A stretch of DNA of 27,882 nucleotides. Origin: an uncultured Bacteroides sp. Its GTDB lineage: Bacteria > Bacteroidota > Bacteroidia > Bacteroidales > Bacteroidaceae. The notes beneath the pieces were generated by a model, which did not search any database, had not been told where the DNA came from, and saw nothing but the letters and a program-made list of their open reading frames with translations. The translations under genes and the position numbers were made by a program. The stretch's first letter is position 1; each line of letters opens with the position of its first letter. The stretch spans positions 1 to 27,882 of the forward strand of contig CAUEFX010000060.1 in assembly GCA_958477465.1 (NCBI GenBank), read 5' to 3'. Below are positions 18,101-25,655 of the stretch, one piece after another.

Positions 18101-19210
18101 TTCTACATCATAATAAATAACTCCCTCACCTTCAGCACACAGAAAAAGGTTATCATGTTCATCTTTAATAATATTTCCGACAATGGGAGCAGAAATATTC
18201 ATTTTCCCAGGATATTGCAAATCAAGGTATGCATACGACTTAACATCGGGGTTAAAGTAATTTACCCCACCATAATAAGTGCCAATCCAGATAGTTCCTT
18301 GTACATCTTTGTACAGCGACCAAACAGAACAGTCTGACAAGTTCCACGAATCATGTTCTCCCTCATTGAGAAACACCAAATTCTGTTTTTCTTCATCCAA
18401 GCGGTTGATGCCAAGCGATGTACCGATCCAAATTCCCCCTTTATTATCTTCACAAACATCTCTGACAAAATCTGACGACAGCCGGCACTCTTTCTTCGGA
18501 GCTACCGTACAATAGTGCTCTACCAAACGGGTATCTTGAAAACAATACAGCCCTGTAGTATAAGAACCTACCCAAACATCATTTTTCGAATCTTCATATA
18601 CCACAGAGACCTGCCCTACATCAGGCAATAATTGTGTAACTTGCTTATTCTTGTCCAAGTAATATACTCCCGAGGAAATTGTTCCGATAATAAGATTTCC
18701 ATTTTTCAATTCTCTTACCGCTGATATCTTTACCTGACATGGGAATTGAATAAAACTTTCAACAACCCCATTTTTATAGATATACAAATGGTCATATTCT
18801 GCAATCCAAAGATGATCATCGTTGTAGGAAATAGCGGTACAGACATTCTCTTTTAAAGTAAAAAAGATATTTGTCCTTAAATCATATTCTGAAACGCCCC
18901 TGTTTGTGAGAATAAATACTTTCCCATTCCGGTCCCCGCATATTTGTCTAATCCGCTCGCCACGCAACGAATTCGGATTTCCCGGCTCAGAAGTAAAAAA
19001 CTGTATTCCACTTTGATTATACCGATTTACCCCCTCACGGGTACCAAACCAAAAAGAGCCTAATTCATCTTGATAAATGCTCATTACCGAAGGCTGAGAT
19101 AACCCCTGTTTTATACCCAGTTTGGAGAAATAAATACCATTTGCACAAAAGACATTACAACTGAGCGTCAGACAAGCAATAATTAATCCTACAACAAATC
19201 CCTTTTTCAT
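15170..19210 (-). CDS. Hybrid two-component system regulator (propeller sensor, histidine kinase, receiver and AraC output in one chain)
   Basis: The 1346-residue inner-membrane protein senses glycan fragments in the periplasm and activates the adjacent locus. Order of parts: signal peptide or membrane anchor (about 1-23); two beta-propellers of about 14 repeats (25-645: DELGSFWFGTREGVNRY, NDVWVGSYTTGLY, GGIWIGTSLGINRL, GTIWIGTYYGGVN, RLWITTGGGGLNLY); a Y_Y_Y domain (about 690-770, YEYQMSGLSNQWV, YVLKIRG); one membrane span (about 777-797); histidine kinase with His834 in NISHEFRTPL, the N box around 947-951, DNGIGI (979-984) and GTGIGLAL (1011-1018); receiver with Asp1144 (LSDIMMP) and Lys1196 (TKPFN); and a C-terminal AraC-type helix-turn-helix (about 1245-1343, MSVADIAYTLGFGSPKYFGKCFKEQFGISP). 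All phosphotransfer residues are present. It is co-directional with its target genes. Confidence 0.96.
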   Translation of the reverse strand: MKKGFVVGLIIACLTLSCNVFCANGIYFSKLGIKQGLSQPSVMSIYQDELGSFWFGTREGVNRYNQSGIQFFTSEPGNPNSLRGERIRQICGDRNGKVFILTNRGVSEYDLRTNIFFTLKENVCTAISYNDDHLWIAEYDHLYIYKNGVVESFIQFPCQVKISAVRELKNGNLIIGTISSGVYYLDKNKQVTQLLPDVGQVSVVYEDSKNDVWVGSYTTGLYCFQDTRLVEHYCTVAPKKECRLSSDFVRDVCEDNKGGIWIGTSLGINRLDEEKQNLVFLNEGEHDSWNLSDCSVWSLYKDVQGTIWIGTYYGGVNYFNPDVKSYAYLDLQYPGKMNISAPIVGNIIKDEHDNLFLCAEGEGVIYYDVEKKQCKRYSIERSLGQYIFKSNIKTAYYDKNHRILWLGLHFGGLCKFNMATREYTIFDEYHNSQDAVGDAVSIRVIKPYGKDSLLVGTHSGLFLFDMRTNKFSIFSERLHKHNPFVVDILFDKDQNLWVAGKGLLCFDTKTQKLKEYLYDPKEETSLSSNNMEKLFLDSQNRLWITTGGGGLNLYDAENDCFHRFDQHSCGLKNNYIGNIAESKNGYLILLHTEGISLLDPRNKKVYNYGAENGFPLSSAYGGDICTTSDGQIYLSGIDGVISFTEKDLKQEYTPFKIEFQELLINNNRIVPGDSTGILKSTLAFTNEIDLKYDQTILSTSFISDNYIPSNPCVYEYQMSGLSNQWVKIPPHVYSLNFMHLAEGDYVLKIRGKWEGTQQIACEKQLLIHVSPPFYRSWWAYLIYVLIVVSLIYIYLSSIQSKFLLKTSLEYEKKEKDRIEQTNQSKLCFFTNISHEFRTPLTLILGQVEMLLQTSRVSPAVYKKILAIKRNAYHMQNLITELLEFRKYEQGYLALKVSQVNLGDFLDEIYVSFAELARLRNITFRLEKGEDDVWVWIDPIQMQKVFYNLISNAFKFTPEQGCIVIEVKEMEDRIQVAVTDNGIGISEEYIDKIFQSFYQVDNNVQVSNMTPGTGIGLALSKLIVEAHSGDISVSSVPGVESCFVVSIRKGKSHFKQSEISESENADQICIKKILESEVDITSDIVRESENTDGDKPQILVVEDNMELRLMLKDVFSPIYNVVLAADGKEGYQKAIELQPDIILSDIMMPFLSGSELCRKIKESLELCHIPVVLLTARTTIESNIEGLKNGADDYITKPFNIETLIIRCNNLVNNRRILQKKFSCRPDVSAKVLATNEQDLAFIEKVCEVIENHIDDSDFDIPALCTELNMCRTKLFAKLKGVTGQTPNDFIMNVKLKKASVFLRDNMEMSVADIAYTLGFGSPKYFGKCFKEQFGISPTAYRKGTSF

Positions 19211-19375
19211 AATATTATTACACAGTCACTGGGCACTTCAAATAAAACACCGTTCCTTGAAAATTTTGATAATCGCATAGCTATGCCTCTCTTTTCAAAG
19301 AACTAAATTATAGACATTTGAAATCTGTTGGAACTAAGTGCTCGGCAGTGATACACAATTTGAAGTACAAATATA
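19211..19375 (-). promoter_or_regulatory. Structured leader and -7 element of the regulator gene
   Basis: On the minus strand TATATTTG at 19368-19375 matches TAnnTTTG and would give a leader of about 150 nt. The leader holds nested inverted repeats: a 12-bp perfect palindrome gcatagctatgc (19275-19286) flanked by ttgaaaa (from about 19256) and ttttcaa. A second pair lies further out: acttcaaat near 19236 against atttgaagt near 19359. No known riboswitch was recognised. The rest of the intergenic stretch (19376-19582) shows no gene or clear motif. Confidence 0.4.
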
Positions 19376-19582
19376 AGGAAAATGTGAATCAGTAGTTAAG
19401 ATTCCGACTCAGATTTATGATTTGAGATGTCATCATTCGATTAACCGATCCACACATCAAGCACACAGTCCAGTTAGAATCAGCACGTTAAATGGTTTCT
19501 CACTCATTTTTTCAATTAAGCCGACTCAATATGACGAATCGTGCCACACAGCTTAAGGAACGTCAAGTTGAGACCGGAGAAC

Positions 19583-19615
19583 AAAAAGGAGGATATGCCG
19601 CTCGACATACCCTCC
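19583..19615 (-). terminator. Terminator of the aminotransferase transcript
   Basis: ggaggatatg (19588-19597) and cataccctcc (19606-19615) form a 10-bp stem. On the minus strand the single mismatch becomes a G-U pair and the hairpin runs into TTTTTG (19582-19587), as a Rho-independent terminator should. A T-containing stretch on the other side makes it possibly bidirectional. It lies about 120 bp beyond the aminotransferase stop. Confidence 0.75.
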
Positions 19616-19735
19616 CTATTTTATAACACTGTCTGAAAATTCCGAAGAACACTGCTTGGAAGAGTTCTTTTCAGTGTCCTCGTTCGATACAGGTCTATTT
19701 TCATATCCGGCATTAGCCGGCAGACAAAACAGTCT

Positions 19736-20929
19736 TTATTTCAGCTTCGCCAATGCTTCCTTTATCCGGCGGATAGCTTCAACAATGTTCTCGTCACTGG
19801 TGGCATAACTCATACGAATGCATTCAGGCGCACCGAAAGAGGTACCACCCACGCAAGCCACATGAGCCACTTCCAGCAGATACATAGCCAAATCATCCGA
19901 ATTTGCTATCTTACGGTCACCTGCTGATTTTCCAAAGAAAGAGCTGCATTTAGGGAATAGGTAGAAGGCACCTTCAGGCACATTCACCTCAAAGCCCGGA
20001 ACCTCTTTTGCCAGCCTCACAATCAGATCCCGGCGGCGTTCGAATGCCTTGCGCATCTCCTCTACCGGAGCTTGAGAGCCCGTATAGGCAGCTTCTGCAG
20101 CTTTCTGAGAAACGGAGCAAGGTCCTGATGTATATTGTCCCTGCAATTTATTGCAAGCCTTCACAATCCATTCCGGTCCGGCAATGAAACCGATTCTCCA
20201 TCCGGTCATCGCGTATGCTTTCGATACACCGTTTACGATCACCGTCCGTTCCTTCATTTCAGGGAACTGCGCAATGCTCTGATGTTTACCGATATAATTG
20301 ATGTGTTCATAGATTTCATCAGCAATCACCACTACCTGCGGATATTTCGCCAACACAGCAGCCAGACCGGCCAACTCATCCTTACTATAAACCGAACCGG
20401 TAGGGTTTGACGGAGAACAGAGAATCAGCACCTTTGTTTTCGGAGTAATGGCAGCTTCCAATTGTGCGGGAGTAATCTTAAAATCCTGTTCGATTCCGGC
20501 AGTTACAATCACCGGAGTACCTTCTGCCAGTTTCACCATTTCCGGATAACTTACCCAATACGGTGCAGGCACGATCACTTCATCCCCCGGATTAACCAAT
20601 ACCATGATTGCATTGCATACCGATTGCTTCGCACCGTTGGCACATGAAATCTGAGCGGCTGTATATTCCAGACCATTCTCTTTTTTCAGTTTTTCTACGA
20701 TGGCGTTGCGCAATGCCGGATAGCCCGGAACGGGAGAATAACGCGAAAAATTGTCATCGATAGCTTTCTTTGCAGCTTCTTTGATGTGGTCGGGAGTATT
20801 AAAGTCGGGTTCTCCCACACTCAGATTAATAACATCAACGCCCTGCGCTTTGAGTTCATTACTCTTCTGCGACATGGCAAGTGTCGCTGATGGCGACAAG
20901 CTGTTCAAACGGTCTGATAACTGATTCAT
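19736..20929 (-). CDS. Class I pyridoxal-phosphate aminotransferase, aspartate aminotransferase type
   Basis: The enzyme moves the amino group between aspartate (or a related amino acid) and 2-oxoglutarate in the cytoplasm. Fold-type I landmarks in the 397-residue protein are: INLSVGEPDFNTP (34-46), YSPVPGYPALRNAI (64-77), the cofactor-contacting NPTG (175-178), DEIYEHI (204-210), the Schiff-base lysine Lys237 in VSKAYAMTGWRIGF, and the substrate-binding arginine near the C terminus in CIRMSYA. It resembles the thermophile-type Ib aspartate/prephenate aminotransferases. The start at 20929 (MNQLSDRL) fits the family N terminus; an in-frame ATG 14 codons upstream at 20971 would add an unlikely polar extension. 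It follows ribBA by 83 bp and may be co-transcribed with it. Confidence 0.92.
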   Translation of the reverse strand: MNQLSDRLNSLSPSATLAMSQKSNELKAQGVDVINLSVGEPDFNTPDHIKEAAKKAIDDNFSRYSPVPGYPALRNAIVEKLKKENGLEYTAAQISCANGAKQSVCNAIMVLVNPGDEVIVPAPYWVSYPEMVKLAEGTPVIVTAGIEQDFKITPAQLEAAITPKTKVLILCSPSNPTGSVYSKDELAGLAAVLAKYPQVVVIADEIYEHINYIGKHQSIAQFPEMKERTVIVNGVSKAYAMTGWRIGFIAGPEWIVKACNKLQGQYTSGPCSVSQKAAEAAYTGSQAPVEEMRKAFERRRDLIVRLAKEVPGFEVNVPEGAFYLFPKCSSFFGKSAGDRKIANSDDLAMYLLEVAHVACVGGTSFGAPECIRMSYATSDENIVEAIRRIKEALAKLK

Positions 20930-21012
20930 TTTGTATCTATTTTTATTGTCGTTTAGTGAAATTGGTTGCAAAATAAGCTATAATATTTGATATATGAAAG
21001 CTAAAGCGGGTT

Positions 21013-22227
21013 TTACTTGTTAAAATGCAGCGTATGCCCCATCCGTTCTTTCTTCGTCTTCAAATAGCGTTCATTGTAAGGATTAGGGGTAATCTCGATG
21101 CCTACATTTTCTGTTATTTCCAAGCCGTATGCTTCCAGGCCGATACGTTTCACCGGGTTATTGGTCATCAGTTTCATTTTTGTCACTCCAACCTCACGTA
21201 AGATCTGTGCTCCGACTCCGTAATCACGTTCATCGGCATCGAAGCCCAAATGCAGATTGGCATCTACCGTATCATATCCCTCCTCCTGAAGTTTGTATGC
21301 GGCAATCTTATTCATCAGTCCGATGCCGCGTCCTTCCTGATTCATGTATACGATGACTCCTTTTCCGGCAGCCTCAATCATCTCCATCGCTCTATGAAGC
21401 TGTTCTCCACACTCGCAGCGGTAAGAGCCGAAAATATCGCCCGTCATACACGAAGAATGCACACGCACTAAAATCGGTTCATCTTTATCCCAAGTGCCCT
21501 TAATCAATGCAATATGTTCCAGCCCATTTGACTTCTGACGGAACGGAATCAAACGAAAATGTCCGTATTGAGTGGGCATGTCTACCTCCACCCCTTTTTC
21601 CACAATCGACTCTAACTGTATGCGATAGGCTATCAGGTCCTTAATCGAGATTATCTTAAGACCGAAGCGTTCGGCCACTTTCACCAGTTGAGGCAAGCGC
21701 GCCATGGTTCCGTCTTCATTGATAATTTCGATCAGAGCGGCAGCCGGATATAGTCCGGCCAACTTTGCCAGATCCACGCTCGCTTCCGTATGACCGGCAC
21801 GACGAAGTACCCCACGCGAACGGGCGCGCAACGGATTCACATGCCCCGGACGTCCCAGATCTGTCGGTTTGGTTTTCGGATCGGCCAAAGCACGGATCGT
21901 AGCGGCACGGTCGTGCATAGACACTCCGGTAGTGCACCCTTCAAGGAGGTCGACAGTCACGGTAAACGGCGTCTCGTAAATAGAAGTGTTTGCAGTAACC
22001 TGCATATCCAATTCCAGTTCAGCGCAACGCTCTTCTGTAATAGGAGCACACAACACCCCCCGGCCGTATGTCAGCATAAAATTCACTTTCTCGGGAGTTA
22101 TTTTTTCAGCCGCAATAATAAAATCGCCCTCGTTCTCCCGATCTTCATCGTCTACCACAATTACGAATTTCCCTTCTCTGAAATCGGCAATAGCCTCATC
22201 GATTGTATTCAGTCTGATCTCTTCCAT
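21013..22227 (-). CDS. ribBA: Bifunctional 3,4-dihydroxy-2-butanone-4-phosphate synthase / GTP cyclohydrolase II
   Basis: This 404-residue cytoplasmic protein makes both precursors of riboflavin. The N-terminal half (about 1-200) is the RibB part: VVDDEDRENEGDFI (24-37, acidic metal site), DRAATIRALADP and LRARSRGVLRRAGHTEASVDLA. The C-terminal half (about 205-404) is the RibA part with the zinc site CMTGDIFGSYRCEC, the catalytic NQEGRGIGL and the end motif LMTNNPVKRIGLEAYG. Length and order match the usual RibBA fusion. It starts 5 bp after the stop of the LptF/G permease gene, so they share a transcript. I saw no FMN riboswitch upstream. Confidence 0.97.
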   Translation of the reverse strand: MEEIRLNTIDEAIADFREGKFVIVVDDEDRENEGDFIIAAEKITPEKVNFMLTYGRGVLCAPITEERCAELELDMQVTANTSIYETPFTVTVDLLEGCTTGVSMHDRAATIRALADPKTKPTDLGRPGHVNPLRARSRGVLRRAGHTEASVDLAKLAGLYPAAALIEIINEDGTMARLPQLVKVAERFGLKIISIKDLIAYRIQLESIVEKGVEVDMPTQYGHFRLIPFRQKSNGLEHIALIKGTWDKDEPILVRVHSSCMTGDIFGSYRCECGEQLHRAMEMIEAAGKGVIVYMNQEGRGIGLMNKIAAYKLQEEGYDTVDANLHLGFDADERDYGVGAQILREVGVTKMKLMTNNPVKRIGLEAYGLEITENVGIEITPNPYNERYLKTKKERMGHTLHFNK

Positions 22228-22232
22228 ACTAT

Positions 22233-24134
22233 CTATAAATTATGATTTTCTTTTATTATGAATTGAATGTCTTCATTGGTCTTTATAACCTTCTCTATAT
22301 CCTGCGCAAGTCGTATACGGAATATCCAGATACGGAAATAAAAGAACAATCCTACCGGAACAACGACTCCCGCCAATACGTTCAGCCAATATACATGGAA
22401 CGGGCGTATATGAGCAGCTACATGTATAATGGGATAATTGTTCAAAGCTGTCAGCAAAGTGAATGATTTCGAGTTCGATAACTCTTCAATCAATTTTTCG
22501 AGACACTCATTGATCGCTATCACATCATCATCGTCGCCTACAGACATCCAGAGCTTAAAATAATTGGGTGCTTTCTTCAGTTGATGTTTACTTATATACG
22601 CACGGCACTCTGCTGTGAGAGCGGTAAGCTCTTCGGAAATCTTCGAATAATCCGGATCATGGATAATAACCTCTTTCTTAAACAAATGCCGCACGCCACG
22701 TATGCCTACCACCCTTTTGATCCAGGAAATATAAGCATCCGCATTCAGCACCACCGAATCATTATTCGATTTATAAGTCAGAAACGCCCCCAACGGAGCC
22801 AGGATGGCAGAACTGAGCCACATACCCATCCACACAACCCACTTGCCGTCTCGCGCCATCTTGTATCCGCTGTTATCTATCACATAATAAATGATAAACA
22901 CAAGTACAGATACGATTACAGGCATTCCCAGTCCGCCTTTGCGGATAATACCGCCGAGCGGCGCCCCGATAAAGAAGAAAAGCAGACAGGAGAGAGAAAT
23001 CGTTATCTTCTTGTGCCATTCCGTTCCGTGACGGCGAATCTGATAATCGTTTTCCCTCATGTTGTAGATCTTGAAGTTATAATCGCCTTGCAGGCTCTCG
23101 GCACGGTTGGTTGCCGAAGAAAGGATTTTCTGTTTCTGCATCAGAGTAGCGGCTTCGAAAAGGCTGTCCACATTGTAAGATTCGAGATCGGCCTGTGCAA
23201 TCCTTATCGTATCTTCTTTGGTCAATCCGCTGGGAGTGCTATACACTCCGCCAATGGCTTCTTTATAATACTGGCGTCCGATGCTGTCGCCCACATGCTC
23301 CATCGAGTCGATGGAAACCTGCAACGTCCGCATGCTTTTCGTAGTGGCCTGGTTGCTCATTATGCTCGCATCAGCCATGTTAAAGTCTGAATTAAACTCG
23401 ATAATGGAATGTTTCTCTTTAAAAGATTCCCTCCGGTACGGCACATTCTGTGCCTTCACATTCTGGCTTTTCAGATTTTCGAACAACTCACCGCTATACA
23501 GATGCAGATACAGATGTTGTTTATCTGCCGTCATCTCCATACGGCCGGAATCGGCATAAATGATATGTGCATTCTCTGCCCCATCTTTAAAATTGTAGAT
23601 CAGCACATCATATAGCATACCGGTCTTACGGTTCTTCTTCCGCACTTTAAGGTTATAATCGGGAATTTCCGAATAGAACACCCCCTCCGGTATATCCACC
23701 TCCGGAGATTTCTGTTTCATTGAGATCAGCAGTGTTCCCAATTTTCCTTGGGCTATGGGGCCGATTACATTCTGAAAATAAAAGGAAATTCCACAAATGA
23801 CACAGACCAGTATGATGAGAGGACGCATAATCTTAAGCAAAGAAATGCCCGCCGCTTTCATGGCGAGCAATTCATAACGTTCTCCAAAATTTCCAAAAGT
23901 TATAAGGGATGCCAGCAATACGGCCAGCGGAAGTGACAAAGGCACCAGACTCAATGCCGAATAAAAGAAGAACTGAGCCATCACACTCATCTCCAGTCCC
24001 TTTCCGACGAGTTCGTCCACATATCTCCACAAAAACTGCATCATGAAGATGAAGAGACAAATGAAGAATGTACCAATAAAGAGCAGTAAAAAACTCTTTA
24101 CTATAAATATATCTAATCTTTTTATGCGTAGCAT
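22233..24134 (-). CDS. LptF/LptG-family lipopolysaccharide export permease
   Basis: This 633-residue inner-membrane protein belongs to the YjgP/YjgQ family, which with LptB extracts lipopolysaccharide from the membrane for export. Three N-terminal spans are visible (about 13-35, 52-75 and 100-121), then a long periplasmic beta domain (about 130-370), then three spans (about 377-400, 405-425 and 432-455). The start RIKRLDIFIVKSFLLLFIGTFF is a family signature. A C-terminal cytoplasmic extension (about 470-633) with one more hydrophobic segment (WLNVLAGVVVPVGLFFYFRIWIF) makes it about 270 residues longer than E. coli LptF or LptG; such long forms are usual in Bacteroidetes. F and G cannot be told apart by eye. 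The gene overlaps an operon with ribBA (5-bp gap). Confidence 0.92.
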   Translation of the reverse strand: MLRIKRLDIFIVKSFLLLFIGTFFICLFIFMMQFLWRYVDELVGKGLEMSVMAQFFFYSALSLVPLSLPLAVLLASLITFGNFGERYELLAMKAAGISLLKIMRPLIILVCVICGISFYFQNVIGPIAQGKLGTLLISMKQKSPEVDIPEGVFYSEIPDYNLKVRKKNRKTGMLYDVLIYNFKDGAENAHIIYADSGRMEMTADKQHLYLHLYSGELFENLKSQNVKAQNVPYRRESFKEKHSIIEFNSDFNMADASIMSNQATTKSMRTLQVSIDSMEHVGDSIGRQYYKEAIGGVYSTPSGLTKEDTIRIAQADLESYNVDSLFEAATLMQKQKILSSATNRAESLQGDYNFKIYNMRENDYQIRRHGTEWHKKITISLSCLLFFFIGAPLGGIIRKGGLGMPVIVSVLVFIIYYVIDNSGYKMARDGKWVVWMGMWLSSAILAPLGAFLTYKSNNDSVVLNADAYISWIKRVVGIRGVRHLFKKEVIIHDPDYSKISEELTALTAECRAYISKHQLKKAPNYFKLWMSVGDDDDVIAINECLEKLIEELSNSKSFTLLTALNNYPIIHVAAHIRPFHVYWLNVLAGVVVPVGLFFYFRIWIFRIRLAQDIEKVIKTNEDIQFIIKENHNL

Positions 24135-24163
24135 CTTATAATACGTTTCGTGCGATTGAGATG

Positions 24164-24171
24164 CAAAATTA
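24164..24171 (-). promoter_or_regulatory. -7 element upstream of the LptF/G permease gene
   Basis: On the minus strand TAATTTTG matches TAnnTTTG exactly, 29 bp before the permease ATG. The -33 position is not convincing, so promoter strength is uncertain. Confidence 0.45.
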
Positions 24172-24213
24172 GCACAAAAAAAGGAGTGCAGAAAGTTTTT
24201 AGTCGAAAGTTAA

Positions 24214-24600
24214 CTAAAAACCACAAGTTCTCCTTAACTTATTAACTTGAGAGTCCCACAGTTCTTTCATGTCATCCACTTCGTCCGGATCTGCGAAATC
24301 AGTAATTTCCAACACAAAATCGCTTGTCAGTTCATTATAATTCATTTTGATTTCAAAATAGTCTCTCTCATTTTCATCGTCCAACCAGCGGAAGCGGATA
24401 AAAGAATAAGCCCGTATAGCCGTAATTTCGGCATCCCGTTGCTCCGTTTTCCCCCAATGAAATTCCACTATTTTATCATTCGAAACGACTCTATCTGCAA
24501 ACCAGTCTTCCAGACCGGTCGGTGTGCTGATTGCTGACCAAAGAATATTTTTAGAGGTCGCATTCAGAAGATACTCTAAACGTATTTTCTCTCTTTTCAT
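24214..24600 (-). CDS. START-like (SRPBCC-fold) domain protein
   Basis: The 128-residue protein is one small cytoplasmic helix-grip domain: an N-terminal strand (IRLEYLLNATSKNILWSAISTPTGLEDWFADRVV), strand region KIVEFHWG and AEITAIRAYSFIRFRWLDD, and a long C-terminal helix (DEVDDMKELWDSQVNKLRRTC). This matches the Bacteroidetes START-like family related to AHSA1/polyketide-cyclase proteins, which have a hydrophobic ligand pocket. No ligand or partner is known to me. It is 79 bp upstream of the permease gene on the same strand. A near-consensus -7 sequence, TATCTTGG, lies at 24627-24634 on the minus strand. Confidence 0.85.
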   Translation of the reverse strand: MKREKIRLEYLLNATSKNILWSAISTPTGLEDWFADRVVSNDKIVEFHWGKTEQRDAEITAIRAYSFIRFRWLDDENERDYFEIKMNYNELTSDFVLEITDFADPDEVDDMKELWDSQVNKLRRTCGF

Positions 24601-24721
24601 AGTTATATTCTCTTAAATTGGTGTGCCAAGATAAATACTTTTTTCTAATTACACAGTATAATCCACGTACTTTATTTCTTCCCTTTTCCATTTTCCACTT
24701 CCAGTGTATCTATTTATGGAA

Positions 24722-25012
24722 GCTCAAAAGTCAGATTTTCATAAGGGAACGGACAGACAGGAGAAGGTAGAAGAAGATGTCCAATGGGACGGTTGGAAGG
24801 GTATATCACAAATACGGATATGTCTGCAAAGGAAGTCGTGAGCCAGTATCACGAACTCTGGGTCGTGGAGAGGCCCTTCCGTATAACGAAAGGGAACCTT
24901 GAAGTACGTCCTGTTTTTCACTTTACAGCAAGACGGACAGAGGCGCACGTCTGTATTTGCTTCATTGCCGACAAGGTGTATAAGGAGTTGGAACGTATAA
25001 TGAAACCATCTA
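24722..25012 (+). pseudogene. Remnant of a DDE transposase (IS4/IS1634-like), C-terminal part, frameshifted
   Basis: Two reading frames together spell the end of an IS4-group transposase. The first, from about 24722 to 24800, reads ...DRQEKVEEDVQWDGWKG. The second, from about 24796, continues EGYITNTDMSAKEVVSQY and ends near IADKVYKELERIMKP. The canonical string is WDGxKGYITNT, so a one-base shift lies near 24795. The last acidic catalytic residue of the DDE set is in VVERPFRITKGNL. The first ~300 residues, the inverted repeats and the other catalytic acids are missing, so it is dead. Its 3' end runs into the 3' end of the lrp-type gene on the other strand. Confidence 0.75.
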
Positions 25013-25480
25013 AATGTGTATCCCGTACTGATGCTTCACCTCAACCATAACGAAAGTACTTTCCAATGAGCCTAAACTGTCAATAGTTCCCAATACGTTC
25101 AGAATAAACTCCTGATAATATTTCATATTAGGAGCATGTATCTTCAGCATATAGTCATAGCTGCCCGATATATTATAGCACTCGGTCACTTCGGGAATAT
25201 CCTGCACAATTCGTGTAAATTCGGCTGCGATATCCCTGTTCAGCCGTCGAAGTTTCACACTGCAAAATACCACAAATCCCTGATTCAGCTTTTCCGCATC
25301 AAGTACAGCGATATACTTCTTTATATACCCACCGCTCTCAAGCCGTTTGAGGCGTTCGAATACAGGTGTTGATGACAAACTCACCCGGGCAGCCAGTTCT
25401 TTAGTGGTCAGGCGGGCATTCTCTTGCAAAGTACGGAGTATCTGCAAATCTACTTTATCCAATTTCTCCAATGCAGTCAT
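25010..25480 (-). CDS. Lrp/AsnC-family transcriptional regulator
   Basis: The 156-residue DNA-binding protein starts MTALEKLDKVDLQILRTL, the standard start of the family; an upstream in-frame ATG at 25549 would add 23 hydrophobic residues over the promoter and is rejected. Helix-turn-helix: about 10-60 (LTTKELAARVSLSSTPVFERLKRLESGGYI, shown in parts here). The C-terminal RAM ligand-binding domain (about 68-150) contains VFCSVKLRRLN, VTECYNISGSYDYMLKI and TFVMVEVKHQYGIHI. Such proteins form octamers and respond to amino acids. The divergent neighbour is a methionine-pathway gene (metY type), so control of it is a reasonable guess. A -7 element lies at 25547-25554. Confidence 0.93.
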   Translation of the reverse strand: MTALEKLDKVDLQILRTLQENARLTTKELAARVSLSSTPVFERLKRLESGGYIKKYIAVLDAEKLNQGFVVFCSVKLRRLNRDIAAEFTRIVQDIPEVTECYNISGSYDYMLKIHAPNMKYYQEFILNVLGTIDSLGSLESTFVMVEVKHQYGIHI

Positions 25481-25546
25481 AGAATAATATTCTTTTAAAA
25501 GGCAAATTTCAATACTGAAACAAATCACTATTTCTATATAGAGGCG

Positions 25547-25554
25547 CAAAAATA
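25547..25554 (-). promoter_or_regulatory. -7 element of the Lrp/AsnC-type gene
   Basis: On the minus strand TATTTTTG matches TAnnTTTG, 66 bp before the preferred start at 25480. A 10-bp palindrome, tctatataga (25533-25542), lies at the predicted transcription start and could be an operator. Confidence 0.5.
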
Positions 25555-25582
25555 GTATTATTTTCTATATTTTCATCATATC

Positions 25583-25613
25583 TTGTTCGATAGTTCCACA
25601 CAGCATAACTTTG
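25583..25613 (+). promoter_or_regulatory. Promoter of the metY-type gene
   Basis: TAACTTTG (25606-25613) matches the -7 consensus TAnnTTTG, with a -33 TTG at 25583-25585 and a spacing of 20 bp, the canonical Bacteroides geometry. The ATG is 42 bp downstream. Confidence 0.75.
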
Positions 25614-25655
25614 CAAGAAAATAAAACGATTATTAAACTAAAAAAATATACGATT

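Noticed and set aside
20972..22240. FMN riboswitch near ribBA
   Set aside because: ribBA starts 5 bp after the permease gene, leaving no room upstream, and the 83-bp gap downstream shows no conserved RFN-type helices.
22581..23390. Plus-strand open frame of 269 codons opposite the LptF/G permease gene
   Set aside because: It has no domain or promoter and lies wholly inside a well-supported permease gene; histidine/arginine-rich shadow.
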